In this document: positions 63,314 to 64,000 of the stretch, piece by piece
How the letters are laid out: each line of letters opens with the position of its first letter
Position numbering within the stretch: position 1 is the first letter of the stretch
Assembly: GCF_021354595.1 (NCBI RefSeq)
Contig: NZ_JADWYJ010000001.1
Location: 349,446 to 413,445, forward strand
Source of the DNA: Maribellus sp. CM-23
GTDB lineage: Bacteria > Bacteroidota > Bacteroidia > Bacteroidales > Prolixibacteraceae
Direction: 5' to 3'
Length of the DNA: 64,000 bases
Position numbers and translations under genes: made by a program
The notes under the pieces: generated by a model
What the model was told of the DNA's origin: nothing
The model's database searches: none
The model's input: the letters and a program-made list of their open reading frames with translations, nothing else

Positions 63314-63341
63314 CATTTAAGCATTCACGCATTTAAGCATT
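63314..63341. repeat. Short direct repeat CATTTAAGCATT (two copies)
   Basis: Two identical 12-bp copies start at 63314 and 63330, in the 99-bp gap between glmS and the upstream gene. The gap holds further low-complexity GTTTAGAGTTTAG-like sequence. Probably slippage-prone filler. Confidence 0.4.
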
Positions 63342-63348
63342 TCTTCAT

Positions 63349-64000
63349 TCAATCCCTCTGTCCCTCTTTTACTGTAAGTTTGCTCATCAATTCGACGATT
63401 TCATTTCCCAATGCTTCTTTTTTCTGCATGTGCAGACGGATGGCCTGCACGGTGTTGTTGCTTTCGAACTCACCGCGCACTTCGGCAAAATCAAGCTCGC
63501 GTGCCCCGTTTTGCCCATCCACACCAAAACCTGTCATTTTTGACATTGAAAATTCCTTCTGAGCGTCTTCATACAAATACTTGTCGATCGCCAGCACACT
63601 GCTTTTCCATTTCTCCACCACGCTTATCACATCGCTTGTTTCAAACTGATCCAGCGGCTTTCCGTAAAACGACTCCAATGCATCGGCCGCCCAGGTCCAT
63701 TCGTAATTGTAGTAATTTTTATGAAGCATTGCCAGCGCTGCATTTACCTCTTCCAGCGACTGAATTACCCCATTCTCCACATTTGCGAGCAACTGATCGA
63801 GCGCCTCAAAGGGGCACAGCATCCCGGCCAAATCCACCCAATACCCGCGACCCAAAAGCGTATCGGGCTGCAAGGCTTTCCGAATATCCGAAATACTTCC
63901 CAGCTTGTTTCCCTTCAAGCGGGTGATCAGCGAATTCCCCAAAAACTTCCAGATCGCCATTTCATACAATTCAATCCCGCGGTCAAGCGCATGCTTTTCA
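63349..64000 (-). CDS. Uncharacterised protein, C-terminal part (possibly DUF4954-like)
   Basis: The reading frame is open to the window edge (reads EKHALDRGIELYEMAIWKF from the edge), so at least 217 C-terminal residues are seen and the start lies outside. The TTG at 63969 is therefore not the start. The visible part is soluble, helical and rich in W, Y and E (KNYYNYEWTWAADALESFYG), with no clear catalytic motif. The phrase LYEMAIWKFLGNSLI recalls the C-terminal half of DUF4954 hexapeptide-repeat proteins of Bacteroidota, but this is from memory. It lies 99 bp upstream of glmS. Confidence 0.55.
   Translation of the reverse strand, partial: EKHALDRGIELYEMAIWKFLGNSLITRLKGNKLGSISDIRKALQPDTLLGRGYWVDLAGMLCPFEALDQLLANVENGVIQSLEEVNAALAMLHKNYYNYEWTWAADALESFYGKPLDQFETSDVISVVEKWKSSVLAIDKYLYEDAQKEFSMSKMTGFGVDGQNGARELDFAEVRGEFESNNTVQAIRLHMQKKEALGNEIVELMSKLTVKEGQRD

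Noticed and set aside
63250..63348. glmS ribozyme or riboswitch
   Set aside because: The leader is only 99 bp, low-complexity, and shows no conserved ribozyme core.

Overview
The window looks like a chromosomal segment of a Bacteroidota bacterium, most likely near the Marinilabiliales/Prolixibacteraceae; that rank is an inference from gene content. Evidence: gliding-type GldE and GldD, futalosine hydrolase for menaquinone synthesis, a 30-residue basic ribosome-associated peptide next to HU, many promoters with a TAnnTTTG -7 element, weak ribosome binding sites and many small dispersed palindromes. No rRNA, tRNA, CRISPR array or phage was seen.

Positions 1-18100 (minus strand): after the start of a DUF559 gene at the edge, nine co-directional genes form one very long operon. 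Read in transcription order they are a TolC-like outer-membrane protein, an HlyD-like adaptor, a MacB/LolD-type ATPase and six tandem FtsX/MacB-type permeases of 772-799 residues. A sigma-54 type promoter and two palindromes lie just upstream. Across the upstream region, on the plus strand, are a single-copy HUH (IS200/REP-associated) transposase, a palindrome cluster, and an NtrC-type response regulator with its histidine kinase, which is the obvious candidate regulator.

Positions 21900-43905: mostly housekeeping. An aminotransferase and a cysteine hydrolase, DsbD, RNase G, the mS38-like peptide and HU, then MutY, Ssb, GldE, GldD, a phosphopantetheinyl transferase, glucose-6-phosphate dehydrogenase and 6-phosphogluconolactonase in one tight run. 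These are followed by a lipase-like hydrolase, a 42-bp degenerate tandem repeat, DinB, an OmpA-family protein, RlmD, a likely small structured RNA with its own promoter and terminator, an ABC-F protein and RlmB.

Positions 43961-64000: an ammonium transporter flanked by two paralogous Lrp regulators, an MscS channel, an M64 peptidase, and an ECF sigma factor module whose two divergent promoters share the same GTAACC-N15-CGTC motif. Then come lysoplasmalogenase, HldD, MqnB, FolE, a beta-propeller lactonase, a dual CDGSH protein, a flavin reductase-rubredoxin fusion, a serine peptidase, a second NtrC-type regulator, FabD, a VTT membrane protein, GlmS and a truncated gene at the edge.

The strongest leads for new biology are the sigma-54 operon with six permeases per ATPase, the ECF divergent promoter pair, the intergenic structured RNA at 40947-41113, the 42-bp tandem repeat, and a palindromic element that appears to have inserted at the end of glmS with an 11-bp target duplication.
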